This document shows positions 35,874 to 47,051 of a stretch of DNA of 64,000 bases, one piece after another. The position numbers and the translations under genes are program-made. Source of the DNA: Cadophora sp. MPI-SDFR-AT-0126. Taxonomy: Eukaryota; Ascomycota; Leotiomycetes; Helotiales; Ploettnerulaceae. Each line of letters begins with the position of its first letter. Within the stretch, counting starts at the first letter, position 1. The notes below the pieces were generated by a model. That model saw only the letters and a program-made list of their open reading frames with translations. It had not been told where the DNA came from and did no database searches. Where the stretch lies: NCBI GenBank assembly GCA_020747065.1, contig JAGMVK010000015.1, positions 62,001 to 126,000 on the forward strand. The letters run 5' to 3'.

Positions 35874-36375
35874 TCACAACAATCCCTTCCTCGCCAATTC
35901 AACCTTCCGCGCCGCTTCTCCAGCTTTGAATCCTCCTTTACTGATACAGACTGCCTTGCCGTCGCCAAGCTCGAACTTCTCCTCGAATGTAGGGTGGGGA
36001 CAAGGACAGTGGTGCGGGAAATGTACGCATGCTAGGGTATCGGGACATAGGTAATTCGAGCAGTGTGCTATGAGCGAGTTAGCATTTCTCAGTTAGAATA
36101 TATCATACAGCCAGAACCAAGTTATGGAGGTATAGAGGTATGGAGGCATGGAGATCGTCTGCAGAGCAGATTACAAGGAAAGACAGATGCATACCATTCT
36201 CAAAGTTCTGCTGGTACCAACTCGAATCGCTGGGCACATTCTGCGGTTCTTGATGTCTCTGCTGCTGCTGTTGCCCTTGTCCATTGAACATCTGCTCGAA
36301 GAATTGGAATTGGGCGTTTGCGACTGAGAGGAAGAGGAGGGTTGCAGAGAGGAGGGAGAGGAGTATTCGTGGCAT
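35874..36375 (-). CDS. LCL2: Long chronological lifespan protein 2, secreted small protein
   Basis: Two exons (36375-36195, 36067-35874) give 124 residues. The signal peptide is [21 protein letters not shown], then the family opening [20 protein letters not shown] and [15 protein letters not shown]. Exon 2 carries the conserved cysteine block [19 protein letters not shown] followed by [21 protein letters not shown] and the tail [10 protein letters not shown]. The intron (AATG|GTATGC ... CATAG) sits between the two conserved halves. LCL2 is linked to ER-associated degradation in yeast. It shares a 283-bp promoter with mitochondrial bL27. Confidence 0.92.
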
Positions 36376-36658
36376 GTTTGCGCCTGTGGTTCTTTCGCAG
36401 CGAGAATATTGGATTTGAAGGTTTAAATAGAATCCAAAGTACAACTCACTCCGGGGAGACGTGCAGCAGATTTAGTACAGGTGAAGTGAAGTGTTGACAG
36501 AGCAGTAGTGAAGTTCATCGAGGGGTGGTGGAACTGGCCAAATAGCTCTAAATCCCACCCCTGTCAACTCAGCACGTGAAGTTGGGATCCTTGCAAGTCC
36601 GTTTAAATTCAACATCGACAACGGCAACGACAGAACAGAGCAGTCCACAACTACCGCC
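36376..36658. promoter_or_regulatory. Bidirectional promoter of LCL2 and mitochondrial bL27
   Basis: 283 bp between divergent start codons. It contains a CACGTG box near 36572 (tcagCACGTGaag). No TATA box is obvious. Confidence 0.55.
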
Positions 36659-37532
36659 ATGCTGCTCCCACGATTACAACCGCCGCTGCGAGCGGCTCTC
36701 ACGTCAATTGCAAGATCTGCTACGGGAGGAACGCAAACGGCGTGTTTAAATGAAGCGTTTGCGCAATTGGCGATACGGCCAAGGCCAGGGAATGCAGGCA
36801 GTGTGAGATGGGCTTCCCATAAAGCACAAGGAGCTGTGAATAAAGCGAAGGACGGACCGGGAAAGAGATTGGGTGCAAAGAAGTCTGGAGGTACGATTCC
36901 CTGAAACTTTATCGTTGGATTGGACTCTGTATCTGGATTGAAGAGAGCAATGCTTATGAGAACGAACAGAACAATATGTCATCCCAGGCAACATCATCTT
37001 CCGCCAACGAGGTACACACTGGTTCCCCGGAGAGAACTGTGCTATGGGCCGTGACCATACCATATATGCGACGCATCACGGCTACGTGAAATACTACAAA
37101 GACCCTGAGAAGAACCCCAATCGCCAGTATATTGGCGTCGTCTTCGAGCGCGACCAAGTCCTTCCCCTCCCACGAAACAGCATGCGTCGTCGCCGACTGA
37201 ACATGACTGCCACGAAGATGGAGACCGCGCCTGAAATACTGAGCGAGGTCTATGCACGTACGGATCTCGTCTCGGAGAGTGACAGCAGTGTGCCGGTTAC
37301 TGTGAAGCAGACGAAGATCAAGCAGAGGAAGGGAGAGGAAGGCAGAAACTTGAAGTTACGCCCGGGCTACATGTATCGTGAGTCGAATTGGGAGATTGGG
37401 AGGGCGGCGGAGAGGGCCAAGATAAAGGTTAGGGAGTTTACGCCTAGGGATCGGTGGACGGCGTGGAGGAAGGCGGGAATCAGGAAGGCGAAGAATGCGG
37501 AGAAGAGGAGTTTGGGGAGGAAGATCAGGTAG
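36659..37532 (+). CDS. MRP7: Mitochondrial large-subunit ribosomal protein bL27m
   Basis: Two exons (36659-36890, 36970-37532) give 264 residues. A mitochondrial presequence ([20 protein letters not shown]) leads to the bL27 core: [58 protein letters not shown]. This is followed by the long basic C-terminal extension typical of fungal Mrp7 ([36 protein letters not shown]). The intron interrupts the core after KKSG and splicing restores it. It acts near the peptidyl-transferase centre of the mitoribosome. Confidence 0.93.
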
Positions 37533-38185
37533 GGGTTGAGTGTGTATGATATGGGTGTGTAGAATCATATGGTGCGGCTTCGAAACTTGGCCGAATATGT
37601 ATAGAGATTATCAACTTGAAAGAGCTCGGTTCAGCTTCACCTCTTACACCGATCCCCTGGTATGGATACTCTTCCGACTTATGGCAAATGGCTTCATATT
37701 TGGTGCTTTTGGGTTGGCACCAGCACCATACTGCTTATGACAACCTAAGCACATGGACAAGGAGGACTTCCCTTTCCGCGACGAGGTCGGTAGTCTTAAC
37801 CTTGGTTGTGATCGGCGAATCCTAATGTATCAGGTATCTAGGGAGGTAATTGGTGAAATCGGATCGTTTTGCTCCATGCAACCATCAGTAGGTTAGATAC
37901 CTAACATATCTTGGTTGTTATTCGCCTTGTTGAAGAACTGCCAATCTCATGGTTAGGCAATGAAGTTGGCTCACTTCGACGTTGTATCCAAGACCGGACA
38001 GGCAGCAGCTTCCACCAACGATCGACATTTTATTGTTGGTGAGATACATGGCTTGATGCGCCTTTTCCAGCTCTGCTGGCTTTCAATTGACTTCGTTGGC
38101 TTCTTGTGCATGAAACGAAGCGAGGGCGAAGCAGATTCACTCCCACCACCCATGCAACGCTGGCATACACACGATTTCCCTCTGT
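37533..38185. other. Intergenic region
   Basis: About 650 bp between bL27m and the decayed amidase. An open frame enters from 37960 but only its last third is amidase-like; the upstream part looks non-coding. Confidence 0.45.
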
Positions 38186-40275
38186 ATGATTTCTGGCTAT
38201 TGTACGCTCCTCAATTTCCTCATCTTAGGTTCATTCGTCTCATCTCCACTGGCGCGATCGATTTCCAGATCCAAACTATCAATGTTGTCCTCGCATCGAA
38301 GCTTCGACCCCTTGACAGCACTGCTGCCGACCTCCAAGAAAGGCTGTCAAAGGGGACACTCACCAGCGAGGATCTCGTGAAGAGAAGCTTTGCTCAAATG
38401 GATAAGTGCGATGGATATTTGAAAGCAATTATAAGCAGGGCTCCCAAGGCACTCAAAGTCGCGAGGAAGCTGGACATCGAGCGCAAACAGAGCTATGTTC
38501 GAGGGCCGTTGCATGGGATTTCTATCCTGGTGAAGGTTGGTTCCATATCTGAATCCATCGAATGCTGATCAGTTGAATTGACTAGGGCCCGCAGGATAAC
38601 GTTGCGACTGATCCTCGGTGGGGCGTGGATACGACTGCTGGAAGCTGTGCTCTGAAGGGTTCTCGTCCACCAGGCAGTGTCAGTGTGGTGTCGAAGGTAA
38701 AGCACCCGCGTATCCTCGTGGCTGGGAGTTGGGCTTATAGCATCAGCTTGTCGCTGCAGGAGCTATCATAATTGCAAAATCACATTTATCGGTGAGTACT
38801 TGTCAGTTGTCAGCAGAAGAAATCCCGTGTTTAACATGATCTTGAAAGGAATTTGCAAATTATAAGTAAGCATGTTGAACAGAAAGCTTATTTCACACAT
38901 GGCTCACAAATCAATGCCTTTAGGGGGAGTGATTTGCCTCCCGGCTGGTCTGCAATTGGTGGACAGACACAGTCAGCATACACGAGCGACAACGTTGACA
39001 AAGCCGATCTTGGTTTTGGGCACAGTGTACGTATATCTTTCTCCTGATCTCAAGACTTTGATCTTTTGACCGCGGCTCAGAATCCAGGAGGATCGTCGAC
39101 CGGCTCTGCAGTTGGCGTAAGTGCTGGCTATGCTGCTATTGCAATCGGAACAGGTACAACTGGCTCTGTGAACATCCCATCAACACGAGCTGCTCTCTAT
39201 GGTATTCGCATAACTACCGGTACCAGTGACATGAATGGAATCATTCCCCTTCTCCGCCAGATTCGACACACTTGGCGTTATGGCCAAAAGTCCTCTTGAC
39301 GTTGCAAATCTTCTTGAAGTAATCGTTGGTAACACCTTCATTCCCCCTGGTGGATACAGAGGATCTCTCTCTGGTACTTGGAAAGGACTGCGAATTGGAG
39401 TCCTGAGCCCGGATGAATGGTTCATTCCAGCATCATTAGGTCGGCCAAATCCAGGTGCTCGAGCGCAATTGGTATGCCCACCATGGCACTCTTTATTCGG
39501 GCGAAGACTTACCGTGACTTTATGTATAGGATCGCGAGACCTTGGCGGCATATGACAAATTGCATCGCCTTGGTGCCGATATTCAGGAGGTTGACCTGAT
39601 ATCATGGGAGCAGCTTGTACCAAGTGATAAGTATGGTCTCTTTGACCTTTTTGGTGAGCGCCAGTCATATCCAGCTGAAAATCTCTAATCATTCTAGCGG
39701 CCGATTTCAGAACCGATGTCCAAGCGTATCTTGCGAATTTGACGTATTCGAAAGTACAGACATTGGCCAGTGTTGTGAAGTTTAACGAACATCATGCATC
39801 ATTGGAACTCCACCGGAAAAGATTCTCACGACTCACCAGTCGCAATTTTGTAACAATCACAGGCTACGAGAACCAAGACTTGTTGACAAACGCTCTAAAA
39901 AATGATATGAGCGCTGAAACATACCGAATGCTCCTAGCCAGAATCCGCGAAGTCGGCCGAAAACTCGGTATCGACAAGACCCTCCACGACAACAGCATCG
40001 ATGTTATTATTGGTCCAGCTGACTCTGCATTTAGCCTTCTTGCTTGCGCTGCTGGTGAGCTACTTTTGGTGCTATCGACATTGGAAAGGCTAATTTAGAC
40101 ATTTTCAGGATATCCCTCAGCAACTTTACCACTCTCGAATTTGGATTTCAATGGCAGACCTTTTGGATTGTTCGCGTTGGCTTCCAAGAACAAGGAGGCT
40201 ACTCTGCTGCAGGTAATGAGTGCTTGGGAGAAGGAATTTCCCAGGCATCCAACGAATCTAGACGTTGAGCGATAA
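38186..40275 (+). pseudogene. Amidase (amidase-signature family), probably inactivated by two frameshifts
   Basis: The exon series of a secreted amidase is recognisable: a signal peptide (MISGYCTLLNFLILGSFVSS), FDPLTA, then in another frame ADLQERLSKGTLTSEDLVKR and RGPLHGISILVK. Across introns follow DNVATDPRWGVDTTAGS, EFANYKGSDLPPGWSAIGGQ, the signature NPGGSSTGSAVGVSAG with GTTGSVNIPSTRAALYG, and later blocks to FMSAW-like MSAWEKEFPRHP. The Lys-Ser-Ser catalytic residues are in place. All intron junctions that I tested keep frame, but two single-base shifts do not: one near 38316-38322 (FDPLTA to ADLQER) and one extra C in the CCCC run at 39246-39249 (NGIIP to FSARFDTLG). The second lies in a homopolymer, so a sequencing error is possible. 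Confidence 0.7.
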
Positions 40276-40519
40276 ATCATGGTCACTATGACACATTGGT
40301 AGCGGTAATCAGTTGAGTTTTCGAAATCGTTGACATTGGCACAACTGTCTTTTTGGGACCCAATCTCGCACTTTCAGATAATGTATGAAGAGAGTACTGC
40401 TTTGAATTTGCTATCCGAATTTTGATTGACTTGTTTACCTCTACAATCTCTAGTCCTGTCATTCCATACTTCCTCTTACCGACGGACTAGTCTATCTCTG
40501 CGAAACAGTACATTTACCC

Positions 40520-41014
40520 TCAACCATAGTATCCACAGATCAGCTTATTCCACTCGTCATCGGAATCTTCAAACTTCAATGACACTGCAAGATCTCCCCG
40601 ATACCGTGACCTCATCAAGTCGGCGAGCTGCCTGAGGAACTGTACTTCTTTCTTTGAATCCTCCGTGCCAATCAAAGAATGAGTAAGAGCTTGTTTTCGA
40701 GTGATGCGCGCCCCTTCGCCTATGTTTCCTCGCAGCTCTGCTATCTATCGCCCCTGTGTAGGCGAGTTCCTGTTTACTTTCTATATTAGTTTCATGTCAT
40801 CGCTTGAAAAGGTCCCTTACACGACAATGTCCAGTAATCCCTTGTCGATCTCCAAGCACGCAATCTTGTAAAGGTTCGCAGATCGTAGTATGTGAAATTT
40901 TGTCGATACCTCCTCTTTCAGAATGTCTTTGGGACTGGTCATAATATTTATGTCCTTGGCTAGTGGTTCCTGTCTTTACTTCCAGGTTTCCACAGGCGTA
41001 TTGGAGGCTGTCAT
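40520..41014 (-). CDS. Possible small hypothetical gene between two amidase relics
   Basis: Each exon is under 60 codons. Working model: exon 1 41014 to about 40980 (MTASNTPVETW), exon 2 about 40933-40825 (PKDILKEEVSTKFHILRSAN, LYKIACLEIDKGLLDIV) and exon 3 about 40746-40520 (IAELRGNIGEGARITRKQAL, DSKKEVQFLRQLADLMRSRY, EDSDDEWNKLICGYYG). Introns carry GTAAAG...ACCAG and GTGTAAGG...CTAAT...GATAG. The amino-acid composition of exons 2 and 3 is protein-like and helical, which is why it is reported. No family is recognised, exon 1 is weak, and a different frame is also open across exon 2. Confidence 0.3.
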
Positions 41015-41185
41015 GTCTTTTGTCAGCTTCTCAATTCGCACGAGACGTCCTGAAGAGCTGGGAAGGAATGAAGATCGGTTTCGTTGATGACAAACTATGA
41101 GGTTTTGTTGATTTTATATGCACTGCTGCTGAGTGGGCTGAGTACTTAAAGTTCTTAAAACCCCCCAATTCGAGACATTGCGGAC

Positions 41186-41589
41186 ATGGTAGAATTCAAT
41201 AAACAAAATGCGGATAAGGAGCTACCACCACAGTATCCCTGTCAGCAACTTCTCGAGCTCAGTCTCGAAGACCAAATGACTGAGGCACAATACAAAGAGG
41301 CATCTGAGTTGGTCCAGCTCGCAGCAATGACAAACGGGGTGGACAAAACCACAGCAGATTTCAACTTGGATGGCTTATTGGTCCTACGGATGGTCGGATC
41401 CCGACCATTGCAGCAGCTGTCGGGTGCTCATTGGGAGCCGTTCCGCTTGGGTATTCTCCTACCAATGGACGTCTATATGAGCCAGCTGTTATCGCTGCTA
41501 CTGGGAAGGAAGATCGTCTAATCAAATTCATGAGCGCGTGGGATGCAACAATGCCAGGACGCAAACCTCCCCCTCAAATGGTTCATTGA
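41186..41589 (+). pseudogene. C-terminal fragment of a second amidase gene
   Basis: About 135 codons match only the C-terminal part of an amidase-signature enzyme: VEFNKQNADKELPPQYPCQQ, TNGVDKTTADFNLDGLLV, then in the next frame DGRIPTIAAAVGCSLGAVPL and LYEPAVIAATGKEDRLIKFM, ending SAWDATMPGRKPPPQMVH before TGA at 41587-41589. A one-base deletion near 41383-41386 (a CCC reduced to CC) separates the frames. The catalytic Lys, Ser, Ser region is absent upstream, so the gene is truncated as well as shifted. It is a paralogue of the amidase at 38186-40275, not its missing end, because that copy has its own C-terminus. Confidence 0.8.
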
Positions 41590-42037
41590 GATGAAGCTCT
41601 TTCCTCGAAAGTGTAGCACGCTTTTGGTTTGTAGAAAATGTTCTTTCGCCTTTTATCTAGTTGCAGATTGGGGTGAAGGTAAATTATCGCCATTCAAGTT
41701 CGCTCTTGCCTTCTGTTCTGGAAAGTCTTTCACGTGCATGGACTCTGCTTGACAGTGCGTATTACAAGATTTCATTGCAGTAGCTGCTCAGTCCGAGAAT
41801 GCCAAACACGACCACTCACATCAACGCCGATGCAGGGATAAAGCACGAATATAGATCCACCTTGGATGTACACCTGGTCTGCATTGTTTTCCAGAATGAA
41901 TGCTGATGAAGGACTTGGATCTCTCTTAACTTGACAGCAGAGTCGGGAAAGGGATGAGAAACAACGAGTAAGATGGCGCCTTGAGCTACCGTGATAAATT
42001 TGAATACTCTCAGTAAGTAAGATTGGCAGAAATTTTT
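41590..42037. other. Intergenic region
   Basis: About 450 bp between the amidase relic and the decarboxylase 3' end. No gene is supported. Confidence 0.5.
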
Positions 42038-45000
42038 TCAGTCGTCCATGCTTTGCCCAATCTTGTCAAGCTCCTCTCTCCATTTCACAACCTTCTTCAC
42101 TCTCTTAAACGGATCAGCGTTCATCGTCTCGCTATCCACCACCATGCTGTTCCCAAGCGTCACATTTCCAGTTGCCAAGAGAAGCTCCTCCTTTCCGCAT
42201 GAGCTCGCCAAGCCTGGGCCATGAGCAGTCGCATCATGCTCATCCGCGAATATTTGCACCGAAATCTTACCTCCCGATTTGAAGAAAATCGACCAACTAG
42301 CTTCCAGCTCCGAGTTTATAGGGAAAGGCTGCATGCTCTCTTCATGAACATTCTTGAAGCAGAGGATTGGCCCACGAGCCAGCTGCTCCTCAGTCAAAGG
42401 CTTGTCGAGCTCGAGCATGATGCATTCAGCTGAGAACTGTGAATTGGGCGCACGTAACAACATATGGTCGATATGTTGCTCTGTGCTTGTGCCGTAGAGG
42501 TAGAACGGCATAAAACCGGCCGGATAGCTGGGATCAAGGTATACAGAGTTGAGAGGTCGGCTCTTGACCACACGTTTGACAGTGACAGTAAGATTCTTCA
42601 ACACGAGACCACTGATTTTCGTCAGATTGTAAGTTTAGCAGTCTAGCGGAGTTCACTTACGTATCTTTCGAGCAAATTGATGCTTTGAGTTGTGAGTTGG
42701 TCTTCAAGAGCTTCGAAAGCTGGATAGGGACTTGTGTGACGAGTATCAGCTGGTCACCGGTACTGGCACTCTTCAGCCAGAGGTAATCTTGCTTGCTCTT
42801 AGCATCTAAATCAATCTCGACGATGAGTTGTTGACGATGATTAGCAACATGGAATGAAGGCAAGTGGAGCATGAAGAGCTTATCTCGACCTTGGAGGAGG
42901 AATTCGTGGTTTGTAGGCGCAGCAGAATTTCGCTGCTGGCAGACCTGCGCGCTGTTAGTTACATGTCTTAGTGAAGTTCAAGAGTTTCAAGCTGACCTTG
43001 ACTTCCTCTTCTACAACACTTCTGAAGATCTGAACCAGATTCCCTATGAAATTTCTTTCGGTTGGGAAGGGATTCATGACAACGTTCCTCAACACCATTA
43101 GATCTAGATCGTCTTTTCGAAGTCCAAGACGACGCTTAAAGTTGGTGGCGCACTCGTCATACAATTCTTTGCTGAATTCAGTCGAGGTCAACAAGAATGG
43201 AATGGTGGAAGGGTCGTCGTCAGGAGAATCAACAGAAAGTCTCTCGACGACCCTTCGCATGAGATAATTTGCTTCTTCAACGTCTGTGTTCCACGCGCCG
43301 TCCTTACCTGGTGTCAGGCGGAAGTTCAACGCAAAGGCGTTGATGTTCAAATCGGAACCGAGTGCTCGGAGCAGAGTCAGAGCTTTCTCTTCCTCGGGTT
43401 TTCCAACGTCTGATGCCAGTATCTGTGCATTTGATTTGGAGAGAATCGTGTCTCGGATTCGCTGCTTCTCTTCTTCGACTTTGGCTGTGGTAGAGCCGGG
43501 CTTCAGTTCCGAAGGGAGCATGTTCAAGGGAACGACTCTGAAATCGTCTTTGTCGAGTGCCGTCATCGCAGCCCATTCAGCGGCAAACTATCATGTCGAT
43601 CTTAGCTTGTGTCATGCAGTGACGTGGGAAATCTACACTTACTCTACTGCAGGTAAAGGTTACCTCTCCAAGCAACGCTCCGTAGCCTTCCGGCCCCATC
43701 CCAATGCATTTGTTGGATAGCCAGGTGGACATTGCGGCAGCTCCTGGTTTGCTATTTTCGAAGCATCAGCCCAGGTGTCGATGTAGTTGCTTCCCAATGA
43801 CGGTTACTTGCCTTCCTTCAACGCCATAAATCCCCATACTTGTTACGGCTCCCCTCGAAAGATACGGACTTGTCCATGTGACAAGATATCTCATTCTCTC
43901 ATCTCGATAGCACAACCCACCAGCCGGGTACGGGATGTACCCTGTCTTGTGTGGATCCACCGTGATGGAGTCTGCAAAACGAAGGGCGAACAGATCTTCT
44001 TGAGTCTCTGTTCGCAGAGCTAAATCTGGAACCACGCCTTCTCCAAATTGAGCGTTCGCGTTACCGATAGTCAGTTTTGCATTGTCGCCAGGTTGATGTC
44101 CATGTGGGAGCATAGAAGCGAAATACCCACCCCAAGCAGCGTCAGCGTGCACCAGGAAGGACAGCCCAAGAGCTTGGAATTTATTTCGCATAGCTAGGAT
44201 TTCACTCAAACGATCGACGCAGCCTTCTTCGGTCGAACCGATTGTGGCAACCACTGCATAGACTGCTTGTTTGTTAGCAAGACTCTCGTCAAGGAGCTCT
44301 TCCAACTTGTCGAGTCGAAGACGCGCCCCATGATCAACAGGAACTCCGACTACATGCTGAGCTCCAATTCCTGCGATGGCTTTACAACATTAGCATTCTA
44401 CTTTGAGCGTGGTTGCTAGTGAGTATACCTGCTCCTTTCGGCCAAGAGTAGTGTCGAGTGTTGGAGAGGAAATACTGCGGAGGCTTGAGCTTGAATTCTC
44501 GCTCAAGCACATCTTTCCCTGTCTGTTGGATGCTGTATCCAAGCAAGACTTTTTCCATGTGCTTGGAAGATACTCCATAGTCTCGTGCAAGACGATCGGG
44601 AATATCCAAAATATCCTTGGGCTTGAGATTTGAGAGCTCCCAAGAGTTCAATTCAGTGAAAAGCTTCCTTTTGCCGATGCATGTGTCGATCCGGAAGGAG
44701 TCCGCTAAGAAATCCAGGGGTCCATGCGGTTGCAGGGCCTTGAAAATTGAGAAAGGGTAGAATTTGAGGTTTCGAGCTGGCGGAAAGCCAAAATCAGTGA
44801 TTGCATAGTCTGCTGGAATTGATATTATTCTTACCCACCCTACTGTGAGTTAGCTTATGTGACGCCAAGATAGGCAGACAGATTTATTCACCAAATGCTT
44901 TCCAAGTTTGCCACAGTACCGCCGCAGGTGATATGGCCCCAGCCAATGGGTTGATTCAATTTGGCAGTGTCAAGATTGTATCCTAACATCTGACACAATT

Positions 45001-45511
45001 GCTCACCGGCTTCAATCTCAACCGCTGTTGTGAGAGGGCCACCTTCAATAGCAACATTGTTTGGATTGTAGATCATTGTCATGAAATATCCGAGGAGAGC
45101 TGGCATGCTCAAGTCCATACACATGTGTGCTTGGTATCGAGGTGACCAGAATGGTAAGGAATGCTTGCCTAGCAGATGAGCGGCTTTTGTGACCGCATTG
45201 GAGACTCGTTTCTTGCATGCTCGGAATATTTTTGAGTCTCGAGTCGTTTCGCTGATGAAGACCTTCCATTTTCCATACGTCAGTAACGGCACTTGTCTGG
45301 TCGCAAGCTAAGGCCTTGGAGAGAAACCTACTCCATCTTCGGGAAAGTAATTGGTTCTAGCTTTTTTCAGCTCATGGAGGATAGAGTCAATGTTTTCCTT
45401 GAAGTCACCGAGGTTCTCTGCTTGTGGGCCGATGAAATACGAACTGATGGCTTGGTGAGATTTATTTTCAAGAACGCCATTAACTCTCATTTGAGATTCT
45501 GTGAGAGACAT
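42038..45511 (-). CDS. Group II pyridoxal-phosphate-dependent decarboxylase, large fungal type
   Basis: About ten exons give roughly 940-960 residues. Boundaries checked by phase: about 45291-44892, 44839-44835, 44776-44429, 44370-43812, 43751-43643, 43587-42997, 42944-42661, 42611-42038. The PLP fold is complete: GHITCGGTVANLESIW, HADAAWGGYF (Asp pairs with the pyridine nitrogen) and SITVDPHKTGYIPYPAGG with the Schiff-base Lys. A long C-terminal domain (from about residue 560) is typical of fungal tyrosine/aromatic or diaminobutyrate decarboxylase-like proteins; the substrate is not deducible. A 5-nt exon (GGTGG) is needed to make ESIWVARNLKFYP. A GC-AG intron (GGAAG|GCAAGT) makes YGVEGSKPGAAA. 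The start MSLTESQ (45511) is tentative, and the first intron (near 45330) is unusually short or wrongly modelled. Confidence 0.88.
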
Positions 45512-46629
45512 GTTTGGAAATTTCCTGTTCGATTTAGGTGGCTTCAGAACACGAGTTAGATGCTCTGTTCTTAATAACTTCCGAAATAGATTATACTTAC
45601 TTGCTTCGGCGGAAATGTTTGAAATCATTTACAATGCGATGTTACCTTTGGGCATAGTATTGGGTAAAGTCCGCCAGTAGGAAAGTGAGCTGCAACAGCG
45701 TGAGGTTTTAACTTCGAAGTAGGCATCCATAGGCGGTTTAAAACTCAATAACGTACGAGTCAGGAAGAGAATATGCCTTAATGCACCTCGATATACGAAG
45801 TTACAGCGGTCAAGTGTGGTATGTGGGTCTTCTTGAGCCAATTTGTTTGTTGACAGCAGTGTCCATAATTAATCCATCAAAAAGACCCGGACCCGTAGAA
45901 AAACCTTGATACCCACATAACACACTTGACGGAGGTATCTCCGTGAGACGTGTCTGCCTCTCATGAGATTTCACGCACAGTGAGCGAATCATCTGCTCTA
46001 TATACAATGGGGAGCATAAACCTGGTGCTTCTTATCCACAGAATATGCCATGTCGTGATAACATTCCTCTGTAACAAGAGAAAATCTCGCTTTGACGGAA
46101 AAACCCGAGATAACCTCGGGAACAGCTCCGATTCGATCATTGAAACTGCAAGAAATATGATAGAAATCCCATAACTGATAATAGAGGTGTATTCTTGGGA
46201 GATGAGCGATATGGCAGACGGACTTGCGAAATTGTTTCTCTGTGACCTTGTCACGCAGATGTCCAGAGGGCAATACAGCTCGACACTTTCATCGCACCTC
46301 AGCAGCCCAATGCGCACCTCTGTATTCGTTAACCTATGAAATCGCTGGATGTTTATACGGCGTCGAATGGTTGATAAGGGAAAAAAAAAAAGGGATTGGC
46401 TAGGGTCTTCAGCGGTTTCTGCTTCTCGCCGGGAAATTAAGATGGGATGGATAAGTCACTCATGATGTATACGTTGATTTTCTGAGTTCTGCCTACACTG
46501 ATATGACTTGAAGACAATGGCTCTGCTGCTTTCAACTTAAAACATCCTAAATACTTTGCATATAAGCTTCCAAATTAGGCTGGGAGGCACATCCCTAATA
46601 AACATGCCCCATATTCGGTCGTCTCTTGA
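45512..46629. other. Intergenic region with a diverged repeat copy
   Basis: About 1.1 kb upstream of the decarboxylase. It holds one copy of the 105-bp repeat (45601-45706) and a poly-A tract near 46380-46393. Frames on the minus strand (45961-46317) have no recognisable domain. Confidence 0.45.
45601..45706. repeat. Dispersed diverged repeat, copy 1
   Basis: Aligns over about 105 bp with 54111-54216 in the same orientation, around 70 percent identical by eye, starting TTGCTTCSGCGGARATGT and ending GCGTGAGG. Differences are mostly transitions. Read on the minus strand both copies could encode AAHFxTGGLxP, so the source may be a coding sequence. Confidence 0.6.
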
Positions 46630-47051
46630 CTAGGCATTATTTCCATGAAAGCACTCTACGCTGAGCACCTTGTTCAAACTGACATCCTCCTCATCTTCCC
46701 TATATATGACTTGCCCACCTGGTTTCGAACATCCACCCTGCTTGTAAAGATGGCAGCTCTTAACTTCATCTTCCAACTTGAGAGATTTGATCTTTGTTTG
46801 AAACTCGTCGGGTATGCCGTAGCAGGTCGAGTACATCCCACTGAAAGTGGTTTTGGTGCCACCATAGGCATCGGAAGAGTAGACAGTCAAGAGAAGGCTG
46901 TATTCAAGGATCAGCATATGTGGCCAATCAGGAAGAAGGTTTAGTACTGCGTATCTGCTGTGGAGATGAGTTCAATTGGAGCTGCAATGGTTGGCGCGAC
47001 CATCAAGGAGAAGGAGAGAAGTGATGCCGAGACTGAGGTCGAGAACTGCAT
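46630..47051 (-). CDS. Small secreted cysteine protein, betagamma-crystallin-like
   Basis: Two exons (47051-46948, 46897-46630) give 123 residues. The signal peptide is MQFSTSVSASLLSFSLMVAP TIAA (no gap in the protein), which is outside the long exon-2 frame and only appears after splicing (ACGCA|GTACTA ... ATACAG). The mature part has four Cys arranged STCYGIPDEF, VKSCHLYKQGGC and SVECFHG. The pattern C-x-x-x-P-x-E-F, K-x-x-S-L, C-x-L-Y-x-x-x-G-C, K-x-x-S-x-x-C resembles one betagamma-crystallin-type unit found in fungal secreted proteins; this is inference from spacing. Effector or antimicrobial roles are possible but unsupported. It lies next to a cutinase and another secreted protein on the same strand. 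Confidence 0.75.

Noticed and set aside
37960..38568. 202-codon frame reaching into the amidase
   Set aside because: Only the last 80 codons are amidase-like; the first 120 lack any resemblance, whereas another frame supplies a signal peptide and FDPLTA.
45961..46317. 118-codon minus-strand frame with a hydrophobic segment
   Set aside because: No splice partners, no family, overlapping plus-strand frame; likely chance.
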